The notes below the pieces were generated by a model. It worked only from the letters and a program-made list of their open reading frames with translations. It searched no databases and was not told where the DNA came from. Below are positions 34,546 to 47,210 of a stretch of DNA of 64,000 bases, piece by piece (within the stretch, counting starts at the first letter, position 1; every line of letters begins with the position of its first letter). The stretch is from NCBI GenBank assembly GCA_023376005.1, contig CM042148.1, positions 69,010,758 to 69,074,757 of the forward strand, given 5' to 3'. Source of the DNA: Doryteuthis pealeii (taxonomy: Eukaryota > Mollusca > Cephalopoda > Myopsida > Loliginidae). The translations under genes were made by a program, and so were the position numbers.

Positions 34546-36336
34546 CCAACCTTGTGTCTTTCCTTCCTTCCTTTTTTCCTTCTGATCATTATTCCTTCCC
34601 ACCGCACGTCCCTGGCACAGTGTCCCTCACAGATTCAACCGGCCTGTGCACTGAAGTGAAGGCCATTCTTGCACCTGCAGATTTTACCACAAACACAAGA
34701 GATCAGATTATGACAGGATTCGGATGCTTGTGCAAGTGTCGTCCAGTGGAACTCGGATATTCCTTCTGTCTTCACTGACCCCCCTCCACCTACTTAGTGA
34801 TGGCAGCACAAAGCCTGATCCCAGGGTCTTTCATCCAGATGTGTTCACTTTTATAGAGTGCTTCTTTAATCAATCAGAACAGCACAGGCAATTTCCTCGG
34901 AAAGAACATCCTTCTTGCACAATCCACTTTTTTGTTTAGTTTTTGTTTTGGGGATTTGTTTTTTTCTTCCATCCACTCCCATGCTATCATCAGAATCATA
35001 CTTTTTGGTTTATCTTCAATTGTAAATAAGAATTTTTTCTTCCATATGATATATTTAGGTTTGGTTTGGTTTGTTTTGTTTTACAGCATATCAACCTCAG
35101 TGGGTCATTTAATGCCAATAAAGTTTTGAAATAAATCAATTCTTAATGGATAATACAATTTTTTTATAAATACATTTTTCTATTTAACCCATAGATGGGA
35201 CCCTAACAGGTACTACCACTCCGGGTCAGAGTGGACCAGGGAGCAATGGTGATAAAGGGGTGCTCCACATTCCCCAAACCTCCAAAACTGGAAGCTCACC
35301 ATCAGATAGAGTTTAACGTTATTCCCAGGACATGTAGACCCGCAGCCACCACCTTCTAGCACCCATATGATAAAAAGGGGTTGGGGCTTGCCATAAGGGC
35401 AATAGGGTTGGGAAAATCATATAGGTGCTAGGGCTTGATGTGACCAGCCGATTGATCAGAGGGGGCCTCTCTGACCGCCCGTCTAGCCCAAGATAGGGCC
35501 AAAGTGGAGTATTGCATGTCATGAACTGCTCATCCCCCTAGAGTCTATCCTTAAGCATCACGGGTCGCCACCCACGGCCAACAGGTGGCCCCATTGGGGG
35601 AGTCTTACCCCTCTGCAGAGGTGCAGTCGGTGCATTCTAACGCCCCAGCCGACAGGGCGGATATATTTAGGGTTTTAAGTAAATTAACAATCATAGAGTA
35701 TACTATTATATGGTTTTAAGTAATTATTCCTATTTAATAAGGGTCCTGTGTATGATGCTAAACTACATTTGGTGGTGAGGTTCCAATTCTGCAGCTCTTG
35801 GGAGTGTGGAGTACCCCTTCATTGTCATTACTCCTAGGTCCACTCTGATCCAGAGTGGTATTACCTTTTAGGGTCCCCTTTAGGGGTTAAATAGATAAAA
35901 ATGAGTTTATTAAAAAAATTAAGTTTGAAAAACAAAATTGAATACCCAGCATAAAATAACCCAAGGGTTGACATGTTGTAAAATCCAACCAACCAACCTA
36001 TTTAGTAAAAATAATAATTTTCTTGAACAATTATATGGTTTCAAATATTCCTATCTAAAACTAATAATTATGAAATAGATCTATTTCACCCATAGATGAC
36101 AATGAAGTTGGAACTTTATACACTCCATATCTTCAGAAATGGAGTCTCACCACCAGATGCAGTTTAAAGTCATACTCAGGAAACATAGAATTTTGAGTAC
36201 ATATCTTATTTGGTTTGGTTTCTATGTTTTAATAGCTTAGCAACCTGTATAATTCCAGTAAATAGTCTGATCGCAATTTCTTCCATTCAGATGAGCTCCC
36301 TTTCATAGAGTGCCCACATTCATAGAATGCTCACTT

Positions 36337-36591
36337 GTGGTGTAATGGTTAGAGCTATAGGAAATGGACTTGTTGAATCAAGTTCAAATCCTGGATGAGG
36401 CTGTTTGCATTTTCACATAGTGCTAATACCCTTGGGAAAAAGTATGCATCCAACTACTCTCCCTTCAGCTATGAGTAAATAGTAGCATAGACTGGGCTCT
36501 TAGTCTTTAACCTTGGCTAGGTAATCAGTGCAGGAGAAGGAAAACTGAATTCAAACCTGTTAAACTCCACTTCAAAAAATTGACCTTTCAC
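36337..36591 (+). mobile_element. SINE-B, extra copy in direct orientation, unique to unit 3
   Basis: Begins GTGGTGTAATGGTTAGAG (A box) with AGTTCAAATCCTGGATGAGG (B box) at 36381-36400 and continues through GCATAGACTGGGCTCTTAG to the GAATTCAAACCTGTTAAACTC end. This is the best-preserved head of the family. It lies 2 kb from the inverted member at 38640-38885, bounding the segment missing from units 1 and 2. Confidence 0.72.
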
Positions 36592-36594
36592 TTT

Positions 36595-36665
36595 CATAGA
36601 GTGCTCACTTTGATAGAGTGCTCACTTTCATAGTGCTCACTTTGATAGAGTGCTCACTTTTCACT
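36595..36665 (+). repeat. 19-bp minisatellite (TCATAGAGTGCTCACTTTG)n
   Basis: About three and a half units of CATAGAGTGCTCACTTTGAT, one with a short deletion. Related single units lie just upstream at about 36303-36345, on the other side of the SINE-B. Confidence 0.82.
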
Positions 36666-36744
36666 TGGGTTATTTTATGCCAAAAACGTTTTTGTTTTAT
36701 TCATTCTTTGTTGAGTACAGTTGATATTTGTGCAGGTGAAATCA

Positions 36745-37120
36745 GATCTATTTTATCTCATAGATGGGACCCTGACATGTACTACCACTTTGGGTCAGAA
36801 GGGAGCAATGAAGAGGTATTTCCACAGAGCTCCAGAATTGGAACCTTTCCACTAGATGCAGTTTAATGTCATACCCAGGACCCTCAACCACAGCATTCTA
36901 GCACATACATGACAAAAAGGATTGGGGGTTTGCCATAAGGGCAATAGGGTCAGGACTAATATAGGTGTGAGGGCTTGACATGACCAGCTGATTGATCAAA
37001 GGGGGCCTCTCTAATCGCCTGTCTAGCATAAGTAAGGGACAAAGTGAAGAGTTGCAAGTCATGGACTTCTGGCACATACATAATAAAAATGTTTGGGGGG
37101 TTGCCATAAGAGCATTACAG
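36745..37120 (+). repeat. Diverged family R repeat in the unit 3-specific segment
   Basis: Shows CTCATAGATGGGACCCTGAC, TGCCATAAGGGCAATAGGG and TTGATCAAAGGGGGCCTCTC blocks; the last block is partly duplicated (37070-37130). More diverged from other members than they are from each other. Confidence 0.7.
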
Positions 37121-37929
37121 TCAGGACATTAAGCAAGTTAATGATCCTAGGGTATCCATGGAATTATGGTGTAAGTAGGCTATGGAAGTTGATGGATGAA
37201 TGTAGATTATTAGCATGGATCGGTCAGCAGATGGAACTAGCTAGGGAAGACTGAAACATAAAAAGACCAGTTTTCAATTTCCTGTAATAATAATAACCAT
37301 TGCACTACATACGGCATCTATGAAGGTCCATTTTTAGAAGTCTTCATCTTTACTGTTGTATTTCACTTCACCCCTAACCACAAAGTCAAAACAACAACAC
37401 AAATGTGGACAAGAAATTGTTATTGTTCTTATAACATGAAAAGAAACATTGTAACAGTTTTTGTGAAATCTCAAATAATAAATGTAAATGCCAGAGTATC
37501 ACATTTTTTTCCATTTCACTAATTATGTTCACTTTTGGACTAATACCCTTGGGAAAGGTATGAACCTTCTCCCCCTCCTCCCTCCCACTATGGATTAAAC
37601 AGTACCATTACTGTTCTTCTGCAAAGATGGCATTGGTAATAGTTGATATGCCATTAAACAAAGAAACCAAACCAAACCGATTCTCTTGAGGGTACTAACA
37701 AGACTCTGGAACAATAGTAGGTACTGTAAGTCTTACAGTACCTACTATTGCTTAAATGGTCACCCATCTAAGTATTGAACTGGCTCAATGCTGCTTAATT
37801 TTGGTGATCTATCTGGAACCAGTGCTTTCATCGTGATATGATCGTAAGCCACATTTTTTGGAAATTCCAAAACTTATAAAGTTTTTAGCTAAAGGTTTGA
37901 TTTAAAAATCTATATCTCAATGCTTGTAT

Positions 37930-38370
37930 TTCTTAATTGTATGGTCAATATCATCTGCAAGACCCTCTGGTTAAAAATGAGACCATCCAAATCATACAAG
38001 ATGAAATGCAAAATTTAAATCCTGATTATCTGATGTTACTTATCCGCTGAATTTTTATTTCTTGTGAGTGTCATCGCCTCAACTAAATAATGGGCTGTCC
38101 CATTTTTATTATAAAGAAAAAAAGGGAAGAAAAAGAACAGAAAAAATATAATGAGAAAGAAAGAAAGAAAAAAAGAAAGAGAGAGAGAGAGAGGAGGGGG
38201 TTAGTGTACGGAAGAAACAACTTAATCTGTTTCAATCAAACATAATGAAAAGATGAAAAGAAAGAAAGAAAAACAGAAAAAAAAAGAATGAGAGAGTTAA
38301 ATCAAAATTATTATACTTTTTACATATTGGAATATTTTGCAATAGCTCTTAAGTAAACATATCAAACGTT
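37930..38370 (-). repeat. Unit 3-specific repeat, inverted partner of 44855-45300
   Basis: ACCCTCTGGTTAAAAATGAG ... ATAGCTCTTAAGTAAACATA is the reverse complement, with moderate divergence, of 44855-45300. Both copies are absent from units 1 and 2. Confidence 0.75.
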
Positions 38371-38433
38371 GTAATAACATCTCTCTCCTTTTCACTTAAT
38401 ATTTCTTATTTTCTTTTCCCTTTTTAAATCTCT

Positions 38434-38467
<34 letters not shown>

Positions 38468-38639
38468 CTTCTCTCTCTCCTTTTAATATTTCTTATTTTC
38501 TTTTCTATTTTTCTTTTGCTTTTTGAAACTGTCTCACTTACTTCTGAGCATCTCTCTCTCTCTATATATTTATCTATATATCTATGTTGTACATATTTAC
38601 CAGCCCCCCTCCCACACACACACATGAGCAGAATGCGAC

Positions 38640-38885
38640 ACATGGTCAATTTCTTAAGCGGAGTTTAACAGGCTTGAATTCAGAGTTTTCCTTCTCCTAT
38701 AACTGGTTGCCTAACCAAGGTTAAAGAGCCCAGTCAACCCTACTAGTTACCCTTATCTGAAAGGAGATACTTTATTCCAAGGGTATTAATGCAATGTGAA
38801 ATGCAAACAGCCTCATCCAGGATTTAAACTTGGATCACTGAGTCCATTTCCTATAATGATAACCATTACATCCTGTGTATCTTAT
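38640..38885 (-). mobile_element. SINE-B, copy 3
   Basis: Counterpart of 4795-5035; about 15 bp are missing in the middle near 38767. Confidence 0.7.
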
Positions 38886-39733
38886 AGGACAATTAAGTCA
38901 TTAAGTTTGCATAAATATCAATCTCTCAATTTTTATTAATTTATAATTCCACATTAAAATATAATTAAGTCTGTGTTAATCACAGAGGGGGGGTAGATTT
39001 ATGGTCAGTAAGTAATTTAAAACTCTGTCCATAGACTGTTGTGTCGGCTGGGGCTGTAGAATACGCAAACTGCACCTCTGCAGAAGGGTAAAAAAATGGG
39101 TCAATGACATGCAACACTCCACTGTGGCCCTTACTTAAATTAGACAGGCAGTCAGAGGGGCCTCCTCTGATTAATAGTCACGTCAAGCCCTAGCACCTAT
39201 GGCAATCCCCAACCCTTTTTTATTATATATGTGCTAGAAGAAGGGTCCTGGGTAGGATGTTAAACTTTATCTGATAGTGAAGTTCCAGTTCTGTAGCTCT
39301 GGGGAATGTGGAGTTTCCCTTTCATCACCATTACTCCCAGGTCCACTCCGACCCAGAGTAATAGAATCTGTTAGGGTCTCATCTATGGGTTAAATAGAAA
39401 AAATTAGTTAAAAAATGTGTTTAAAAAACTGAGTTTAAAAATCCCATCAAGAATGAGTAAAACAAAATGACATCTGCGCGGCGAATAAGTTATGGGCTAG
39501 ACTAATAAAATCTTGATCAAGGAAAAAGAAGCCCTTAGAAAAAGAAGAAGCAGTTAGAAGACTAGACAACACAGGTTGACAGCCAGACAAGACGTTGGCA
39601 GAAGCAGTAAAGAAGAAATGAAGCAACAAGTAAGTCTCAACTCTGTCTCTGTCTCTGTCTCTCTCTCTCTATCATCCGAGTTTCCTCTCTCGATTATATA
39701 CCGATGTTGGTTATATACGGTTATACAACATAA

Positions 39734-39990
39734 GGGCCGGTTTAGCTCAGTCGGTAGAGCGTTCGGCTAGGAATCACAAGGTTCTTGTTCGATACCGGTC
39801 CTCGCCAACTCAGCGTATGAGTAGCACAGGGATCTGTGCGTAAAGTGAGGAGCTGATGGTAGGTGTGCGCTCCCACCTCAGACACTAAAATAATCTCCTT
39901 GGTCTAGCGCTATTGAAAAGGGGATAGACTCCCTTGCTGTCTGGCTGATACTGACATTAGGCCGCCCAGACGACTTTACTTTACTTTTTA
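39734..39990 (+). mobile_element. SINE-A, + orientation, copy 3
   Basis: Counterpart of 5889-6147; A box intact, one base lost beside the B box (GTTCTTGTTCGATACC). Confidence 0.88.
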
Positions 39991-40660
39991 TACAACATAA
40001 AATCCAACCAACGAACCAGCCAACCAATTAAAAAAAAATCTCAGAAGAAACAAATGAAACATTGTGTAATTTTTGCCCACCACTTGTCTAGCCTAAGTAA
40101 TGGCCAAAATGGAGTATTGCTCAGCTACCAGGATTCTGTCCTTAAGAATCACAATTCACCACCCACGGCCAACAGGTGGCCTCATTGGAGAAGAGTCTTA
40201 CGCATTCGGCTTAATCTATGCCTCCATCCACAGGGCAATCATTTGTATTAGATAGGAATATTTAATATCATATAAATCATATGTAACCCCCCCCCCCCAA
40301 AAAAAAAACAACAAAAAAACAAAAGAAAACTCTTAAGAAACTAAAGAAAAAAATGTAAACATAACATACAATGTACTTAATGACCCTTTAGACTAAAATA
40401 TCCATAGATGAGTTAACAAGTTGTTGAAAATCAATCAATCAATATAAAACTAAGTGTATCGTAAATTTTGATTATAGGAAACATTTATATCATGTTATTA
40501 GTTCATGTTTAATCGACAAGAGCAGATGGGCCATAAAAGAATTGCTTAAGGTCAAGATAACATTCTTTGAAATAAATTAGGTCAGATGATTCACTAACAT
40601 AATATTAGTAACAGTTTAGTAGTAACAGAGTCAGTGTATTACAAACTAACTACATTTTAG

Positions 40661-41280
40661 TATTATTAACAACTTATTTTGAAATGTTATTAACTAAACT
40701 TAGGTTTAGTTTAACATAAGACTAGAATATAGAGCACCCAGTGAGAAATGAACTGACTAATAATATGTTGCATAGGTCCAGTCGGTTCAAGTAGTAGTCG
40801 TTAGTAGTAGTAGCCATCGTTAATTCAGAAACAAATATGCAGTCATATAGTCACAAAGGGGTTGTTTATTTCTTTCTAGGCTCATGGGTTCTTTTTCAGA
40901 AAGAAGGAGAATGAGAGAGTAAGGTCGAGCTATTCTATTTTAAATCACATTCATGCGTATTATTTTATTTATTTTTTAGTATTATTAACCAACTTATTTT
41001 GAAAGTGTTATTAACTAAACTTAGTTTAGTTTAACATAAGACTAGAATATAGAGCACCCAGTGAGAAATGAACTCACTAATAATGTGTTGCATAGGTCCA
41101 GTCGGTTCGTAGTAGTAGTCGTTAGTAGTAGTAGCCATTGTTAATTCAGAAACAACATATGCAGTCATATAGTCACAAAGGGGTTGTTTATTTCTTTCTA
41201 GGCTCATGGGTTCTTTTTCAGAAAGAAGGAGAATAAGAGAGTAAGGTCGAGCTGTTCTATTTTAAATCACATTTATGCGC
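40661..41280 (+). repeat. Local tandem duplication (~310 bp) unique to unit 3
   Basis: The block from TATTATTAACAACTTATTTTG to TTTTAAATCACATTCATGCG (40661-40955) is repeated at 40979-41280 with a handful of differences. The second member continues into sequence shared by all units. Confidence 0.85.
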
Positions 41281-41844
41281 GCTGTTTGTTGCTACCCTAG
41301 ATATGTTGCGACTGAGCTCCAAGAAATGCATCCGACCTGCTTTGGGTCCGGTGAAAAAAAAGGCTGAATTTTCTTTACTTCCATTTGTGGTCACGGGGTG
41401 GGGGAAGGACACATCCACTTCCACTCCTTCCGTTTTTATTTTTAACTCTAGTTCCGGGGTCCTTGGTCGGTCAATAGCTGGTCCCCTGTTGAGTGTTTAC
41501 CATTCCAAATTTTAATCTCTCTTTGTTCTTATTTCTTTTTCTTCTCTTTCTCCAGAAATCCAAATACCATTTTCTTTTCAATTCCAAAATTCCCCAGTGG
41601 CCATAATAATTACACTACAAATAGTCAATTTAGTAACAGTTTAGTAGTAAAAGAATCTGTATATTACAAACTAACCAAATTTTAGTATTATTAACCAACT
41701 TGTTTTGGAAGTGTTATTTACTAAACTTAATTTAGTTTAATATAAGTTTAGAAGTGTGGGGCACCCAGTGAGAATTGAACCTACTAACAATTGTCACTTT
41801 AGTAACAAGGTCTGCGTATTACAAACTAACCACATGGAAACTCG

Positions 41845-42399
41845 GATATAACAGAGTTCAGATGTTACAAACAAGATGGATATATCTCCACACTAGATGG
41901 TCAGCTCCTGAAATTAGTAAACTAGTTCACATACCTAGGGAGTAATATCTCATCTACAGAAAGTGATATTAATATACAAATAAAAAGGCATGGACGGATT
42001 AATGATCATATGGAAATCTGATCTCTCTGATAAGATTAAGCAAAAATTCTTCCAATCTGTAGCCATATTGGTACTACAGTATGGCTACACCACCTGGACT
42101 TAAACAAACCTGGGGAAAAAGTAAGATGGAAACTGTACAAGAATACTATGTGCTGTCTTGAACAAATCCTAGAAAAATATATGTAGGACACTTTCTGGAG
42201 AAGTAAGGATGAACTCATAAGTGATGTTCTCCTATGGGCCCCTAAACATGGATACGCCAGTGTAGGCCAATCAGTAAAAACCTGCATTAATCAGCTCTGT
42301 GCTGATTCTGGATGATGTGTGGAAGACCTGCTTGGGGCGATGACCAATAGGGATGGTTGTCAAGAGAAAGTCATGGGTATCCATGCTGTCAGCACAACC

Positions 42400-42430
<31 letters not shown>

Positions 42431-42431
42431 T
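41845..42431 (+). pseudogene. Second LINE 3' end, copy 3
   Basis: Counterpart of 7690-8285 with a few substitutions (one gives an extra stop in the TTWT region) and a (GAT)n tail about one repeat longer. Confidence 0.8.
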
Positions 42432-42936
42432 ATTACCAAATTGTTTTTATTTACTAGGCTCAGCTTAGATTAGCACAAGGCAAGAAGTATGGGGCACCCG
42501 GTGAGAATCAAACTCACTAACAATTATTTTTCTGAATTTTTGCGATGAGGTTCAATTCTGGCCAGGGGCATCAGTAACATAGAATAATAATTAAAACAGC
42601 TTAACACATGTACCCCAGCTATAGTTAGCGGAGTGAGAACAGGAAACCCCCGTGGACTGAATAAAGGGTTAAGTTCCGTGATGGCTCCCAATTATGACAA
42701 GAAGGTTCCTGATTATGACAAAAATGTTCCTGAGTTCAAGAAGGTTCCCAAGTTCGACAAGAAATACCTGAAGAAGGGTGGAGGGCACATTGGCCAAAAC
42801 ATTGTACAAATAACAATGAAGATGAAGACAATAGCCCGAATAACCCAAATAATACTTACTAACAATTGTCTGTGAGATTAGATTGCAGTTGAATTATGAC
42901 AATTATAATAGTTCTCCTAAATAGTTTAATAGAAAT

Positions 42937-43262
42937 ATTTGGCCATTTTCATTTCACCGTAAATCTACACTGAAAATACGAATTTGTTCAAATCAATACA
43001 ACTGCATGTTTTAACACAAAAATATCATAAAATGTGTTCATAATTGTGCTTGTGCATTATTTGAAATGAACTTAATTGTTATTAAGAACACATTTTATGA
43101 TATTTTCATGTTAAAACGTGCAGTTGTATTGATTCGAACAAATTCGTATTTTCAGTGTAGATTTACAGTGAAATGAAAATGGCTGACCAAAACATAAGGC
43201 TTCCTCAAAGTGAAACAAACAAGGGAGATTACTCTCATTTATGAAGCTAATGTTCAGATTAT
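42937..43262. mobile_element. MITE-P, truncated insertion in copy 3
   Basis: Counterpart of 8805-9120 in the third unit. A short unit-specific insertion precedes it (about 42893-42908). Confidence 0.82.
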
Positions 43263-43572
43263 AATAATCTAGGGGTTGACATGCCATAAAATCCAACTGA
43301 CGTGATGTAAGGGCCATAGTGGAATGCTGCATGTCATGGACTGCTCAGCAATCTGACTTCCATCCTTAAGCATCACTGGTCACCACATATGGCTAACAGG
43401 TGGCCCCATTGTGTGTGTGTGTGTGGGGGGGTTTACTTCTCTGTATTCTAAAGCCCCAGCCAACAGGGCAGCATGAAATTTTGGCCATTCCCATAAACTA
43501 TAATTATTTTGGCATTAATTCTTCTTGAAATTAAGTTTTGTTAAAGACCAACACTTGTTTTTATTAATTTTC

Positions 43573-44222
43573 TGGTAATAAAGGACTATTTGCTCGTTAA
43601 TTCCTACCATAAAATAAACTGAACCCCCATTTTATGTCCGTGTTTTTGTATTAATGTTTTATTTTTCTTGCACACGTTTTTACAATACTAAATATATTTT
43701 ATTTATTTATTTTAATATCATTCAATGTGCATATTCTAAAAGTTTCTATTTGTGGAATGTTAGTTTTTAAAGTGGGGGTTCTTTTACACTTCAAATTTTA
43801 CTTGTAAATTCCTACCATAAAATGCCCAAGCCTAATTTATGGCAGGAATTTACGAGTAAAAAGTTGAATATTACTTTTTGTTGTTGTTATTTCTTTTCTT
43901 TTTGGTTTTGGTACTCTAAAATAAAAATGTCAGATTTTAATCATCGTAGACGGAAAAACAAAATTACGGTCATAAAAGGAGGATCCAATTTATGCCTAAA
44001 TTGTAAAATGAGCCCCTTTAAAACTAACCATTCTCACAAAATAAAAACTTTTAGAATATGCACATTGAAATGAATATTAAAATAAATAAATAAAATATAT
44101 TTAGTATTGTAAAATAACGGGTAAAAGAAAAATAAAACATTTAATACAAAAACACGGACATAAAATGGGGGTTCAGTTTATTTCATGGTAGGAATTTATG
44201 AGCAAATAGTCCTTTATTACCA
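43573..44222. mobile_element. Foldback FB-1, copy 3
   Basis: Counterpart of 9441-10151, about 60 bp shorter because one ATATTTAGTATTTACAATAC repeat of the right arm is missing. Confidence 0.8.
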
Positions 44223-44394
44223 ATTTTCTTATGTCTTTGAGCAAAAGAACAAACATTTGGTGCAAGCATTTATAGAAACTAGCAGGACCTGTGATGCTTA
44301 AGGATGGAATCTTGGTGGTTGGAGTCTATGACTTGCAACGCTCCATTTTGGCCATTACTTAAGCTAAACAGGTGGTCAGCAAAAATTACACTCT

Positions 44395-45790
44395 TTTTCA
44401 TTTGTTTTTTCTGAGTTTTTTTTCTTTTTAATTCATAGGTTGGTTGGTTGGTTGGTTGGTTGGGTTTTATGGCATGTCAACCCATTGGATTATTTTATGG
44501 TTTGGTTTGGTTTGTTTTGTTTTACGGCATATCAACCTCAGTGGGTCATTTAATGCCGATAAAGTTTTGAAATAAATCAATTCTTAATGGATAATACAAT
44601 TTTTTTATAAATACATTTTTCTATTTAACCCATAGATGGAACCCTAACAGGTACTACCACTCCGGGTCAGAGTGGACCAGGGAGCAATGGTGATGAAGGG
44701 GTCTCCACATTCCCCAAACCTCCAAAACTGGAACCTCACCATCAGATAGAGTTTAACGTCATTCCCAGGACATGTAACCCTGCAGTCCCGCCTTCTAGCA
44801 CCCATTATTTTATGTTGAAGATGTTTTATTTCTATACCATAGTATGATAATCTAATTATTTCAACATTTGATATGTTTACTTAAGAGCTATTGCCAAATA
44901 GTTCAATATGTAAAGAGTATAATAATCTTGATTTAACTCTCTCTCACTCATTTTTTTCTTTCTTTCCTTCTTTTCCTCTTTATATTATGTTTGAATGAAA
45001 CATATTAGCATTATCACTTCTATGTGCTCACCCCCTCTCTCTATCTTTCCTCTACTCTCTTTCTTTCTTCCTTTCTTATTATATTTTTTCAGTGTAGCAT
45101 ATCATTTTTCTTTCTTTCTTTCTAATAAAAATGGAATGGTCCATTATTTAGCTGAGGTGATGACACTCATAAGAAATAAGAATTCGGCGGATAAGCAACA
45201 CCAGGATTTACATTTTTGCATTTTTATCTTGGATGGTTTATACAGTCTTATTTTTAGCCAGAGGGTGTTGTAGGATGGTAACAGTCAAACTTTTAAGGAA
45301 CACAAGTATTAATATAAAGATAGTCTCAAATTTTCTCTCCGAGTTCTTTCAACCATTATTGGTAATTCTGTGTCACACCATTATCATGAAATAGGTAACC
45401 ATCTAGAGTTGAGGATCTTTTTCTACTAAATACTGATTTTGTTTGTTTGTTTTGTTTTACGGCATATCAACCTCAGTGGGTCATTTAATGCTGATAAAGT
45501 TTTGAAATAAATCAATTCTTAATGGATAATACAATTTTTTTATAAATACATTTTTCTATTTAACCCATAGATGGAACCCTAACAGGTACTACCACTCCGG
45601 GTCAGAGTGGACCAGGGAGCAATGGTGATGAAGGGGTGCTCCACATTCCCCAGAGCTGCAGAACTGGGCTCTATCCTTAAGCATCATGGGTCGCCACCCA
45701 CGGCCAACAGGTGGCCCCATTGGGGGAGTCTTACCCCTCTGCAGAGGTGCAGTCGGTGCATTCTAACGCCCCACCGACAGGGCGGACTAA
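44395..45790 (+). repeat. Expanded family R region of unit 3 (two members flanking the inverted-pair repeat)
   Basis: Family R members at about 44450-44805 and 45425-45785 flank 44810-45420. A single member occupies this place in units 1 and 2. The first begins in a GGTTGGTTGGTTGGTTGGTT run; both share the TTTTTTTATAAATACATTTT portion. Confidence 0.7.
44855..45300 (+). repeat. Unit 3-specific repeat, direct partner of 37930-38370
   Basis: TATGTTTACTTAAGAGCTAT ... TTTAGCCAGAGGGTGTTG. A 92-residue frame at 44995-45273 spans it but is disrupted in the partner, so it is not a gene. Confidence 0.72.
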
Positions 45791-46025
45791 ATACTGAGTT
45801 CTATTCAACCTAAATGCCTTATACGATGTGTGGGTTTGTGCCAAATGTGAGCATTGTTTAAAACTGGTTAACTTTCAGCATTTTTGGATTCCTTGGACAA
45901 AAATACTTCTATAAACCAATTTTGAGGAGTAGGGAAGCTCTAGAACTCATTTTACAGACAAAATATTATAAATATTAAAAATATATATCATATATATATT
46001 ACATATGTGCATACATTTACATATA

Positions 46026-46284
46026 AAAGTAAAAGTAAAGTCGTTGGGGTGACTTAAAGTCGTTATCAGCCAGACAGCAAGGGAGTCTATCCCCTTTTCA
46101 CTAGCGCTAGGACCAAGGAGATTGTTTTTGCATCTGAGGTGGAGCGCCACACCTACCATTAGCTCCTTACTTTACTGCACAGATCGCTGTGCTACTCATA
46201 CGCTAAGTTGGCGAGGGCCGGTATCGAACTGGGAACCTTGTGGTTTCTAGTCGAATGCTTTACCGACTGAGCTATCCCGGCCCT
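46026..46284 (-). mobile_element. SINE-A, - orientation, copy 3
   Basis: Counterpart of 11092-11335, keeping the full body including the CAGCCAGACAGCAAGGGAG stretch. Confidence 0.88.
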
Positions 46285-46289
46285 GAATT

Positions 46290-46458
46290 TTAAATATACC
46301 TACATATATTATTACATACATACATATATATTACGAATACATACAAATATATATGAATATATATTATTACATACATACATACATACATATCATAATATAT
46401 ATTGTATTACATACATACACATTGTAGATATACATATACTAATACATAATATAATAAA

Positions 46459-46516
<58 letters not shown>

Positions 46517-46646
46517 CATACATACATATCATAAATGTATATATTATGCATATATATATATATATATTATATATATAATATATATATATATATTACATAC
46601 ATACATATCATAAATGTATATATTATGCATATATATATATATTTAT

Positions 46647-46697
<51 letters not shown>

Positions 46698-46855
46698 ATT
46701 ACTTACATAACACGCATACATGAATATTAAAAATGTATATATTACAAATATATATAATATTACTTACATATTATTTCATACATATGTACTTATATATTAT
46801 AAATATGTATATATATTATTACACACACATATATATGTGTGTGTGTGCGTGTGCC
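46290..46855. repeat. Compound microsatellite, copy 3
   Basis: Counterpart of 11340-11832 with longer (TA)n and an internal duplication of the CATACATATCATAAATGTAT segment (about 46520-46540 and 46603-46623). Confidence 0.9.
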
Positions 46856-46969
46856 TATGGAATTTCTATATGTAAAAGGACACTTTAATTTCTTCTTCTT
46901 TTCTTTCTTTTTTTTTCTTAAATAAAATAAACATATTTAAAGTATCTATTTTCAAGTTTTAAGAAGTTC

Positions 46970-47210
46970 GGTATTTACCACGTACCCCACGTGTACGGAT
47001 CAGGCAGAAGGCCCTATTAATGTGGGACCACCCACTAACGGAAGCTCATGGGTGGCGGGTGCAAAAAAATGCGTTGATCCCGTCGGCATTCCCCCTCTAG
47101 GGGGGTGACTCAGACACTGGGCAATAAACCCAGCCCTGGTCCTTTAAATAAGGGAGCAGGTGTTGCCTGAGGGGATAGACCCTGGGATCAATGCTGTTAA
47201 TTTACATTAA
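46970..47210 (+). repeat. Family G repeat, copy 3
   Basis: Counterpart of 11950-12185, with fuller G and C homopolymers. Confidence 0.72.

Larger units (their letters stand above)
36290..38480. repeat. 2.1 kb segment present only in unit 3
   Basis: In units 1 and 2 the sequence passes directly from CCATTAGTTGAGCTCACTC to the CT-rich run; in unit 3 the same two flanks are about 2.1 kb apart. The extra DNA holds a minisatellite (36595-36665), SINE-B (+), family R fragments (36745-37120), AT-rich spacer and a (CT)n tract (38431-38482). Confidence 0.78.
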
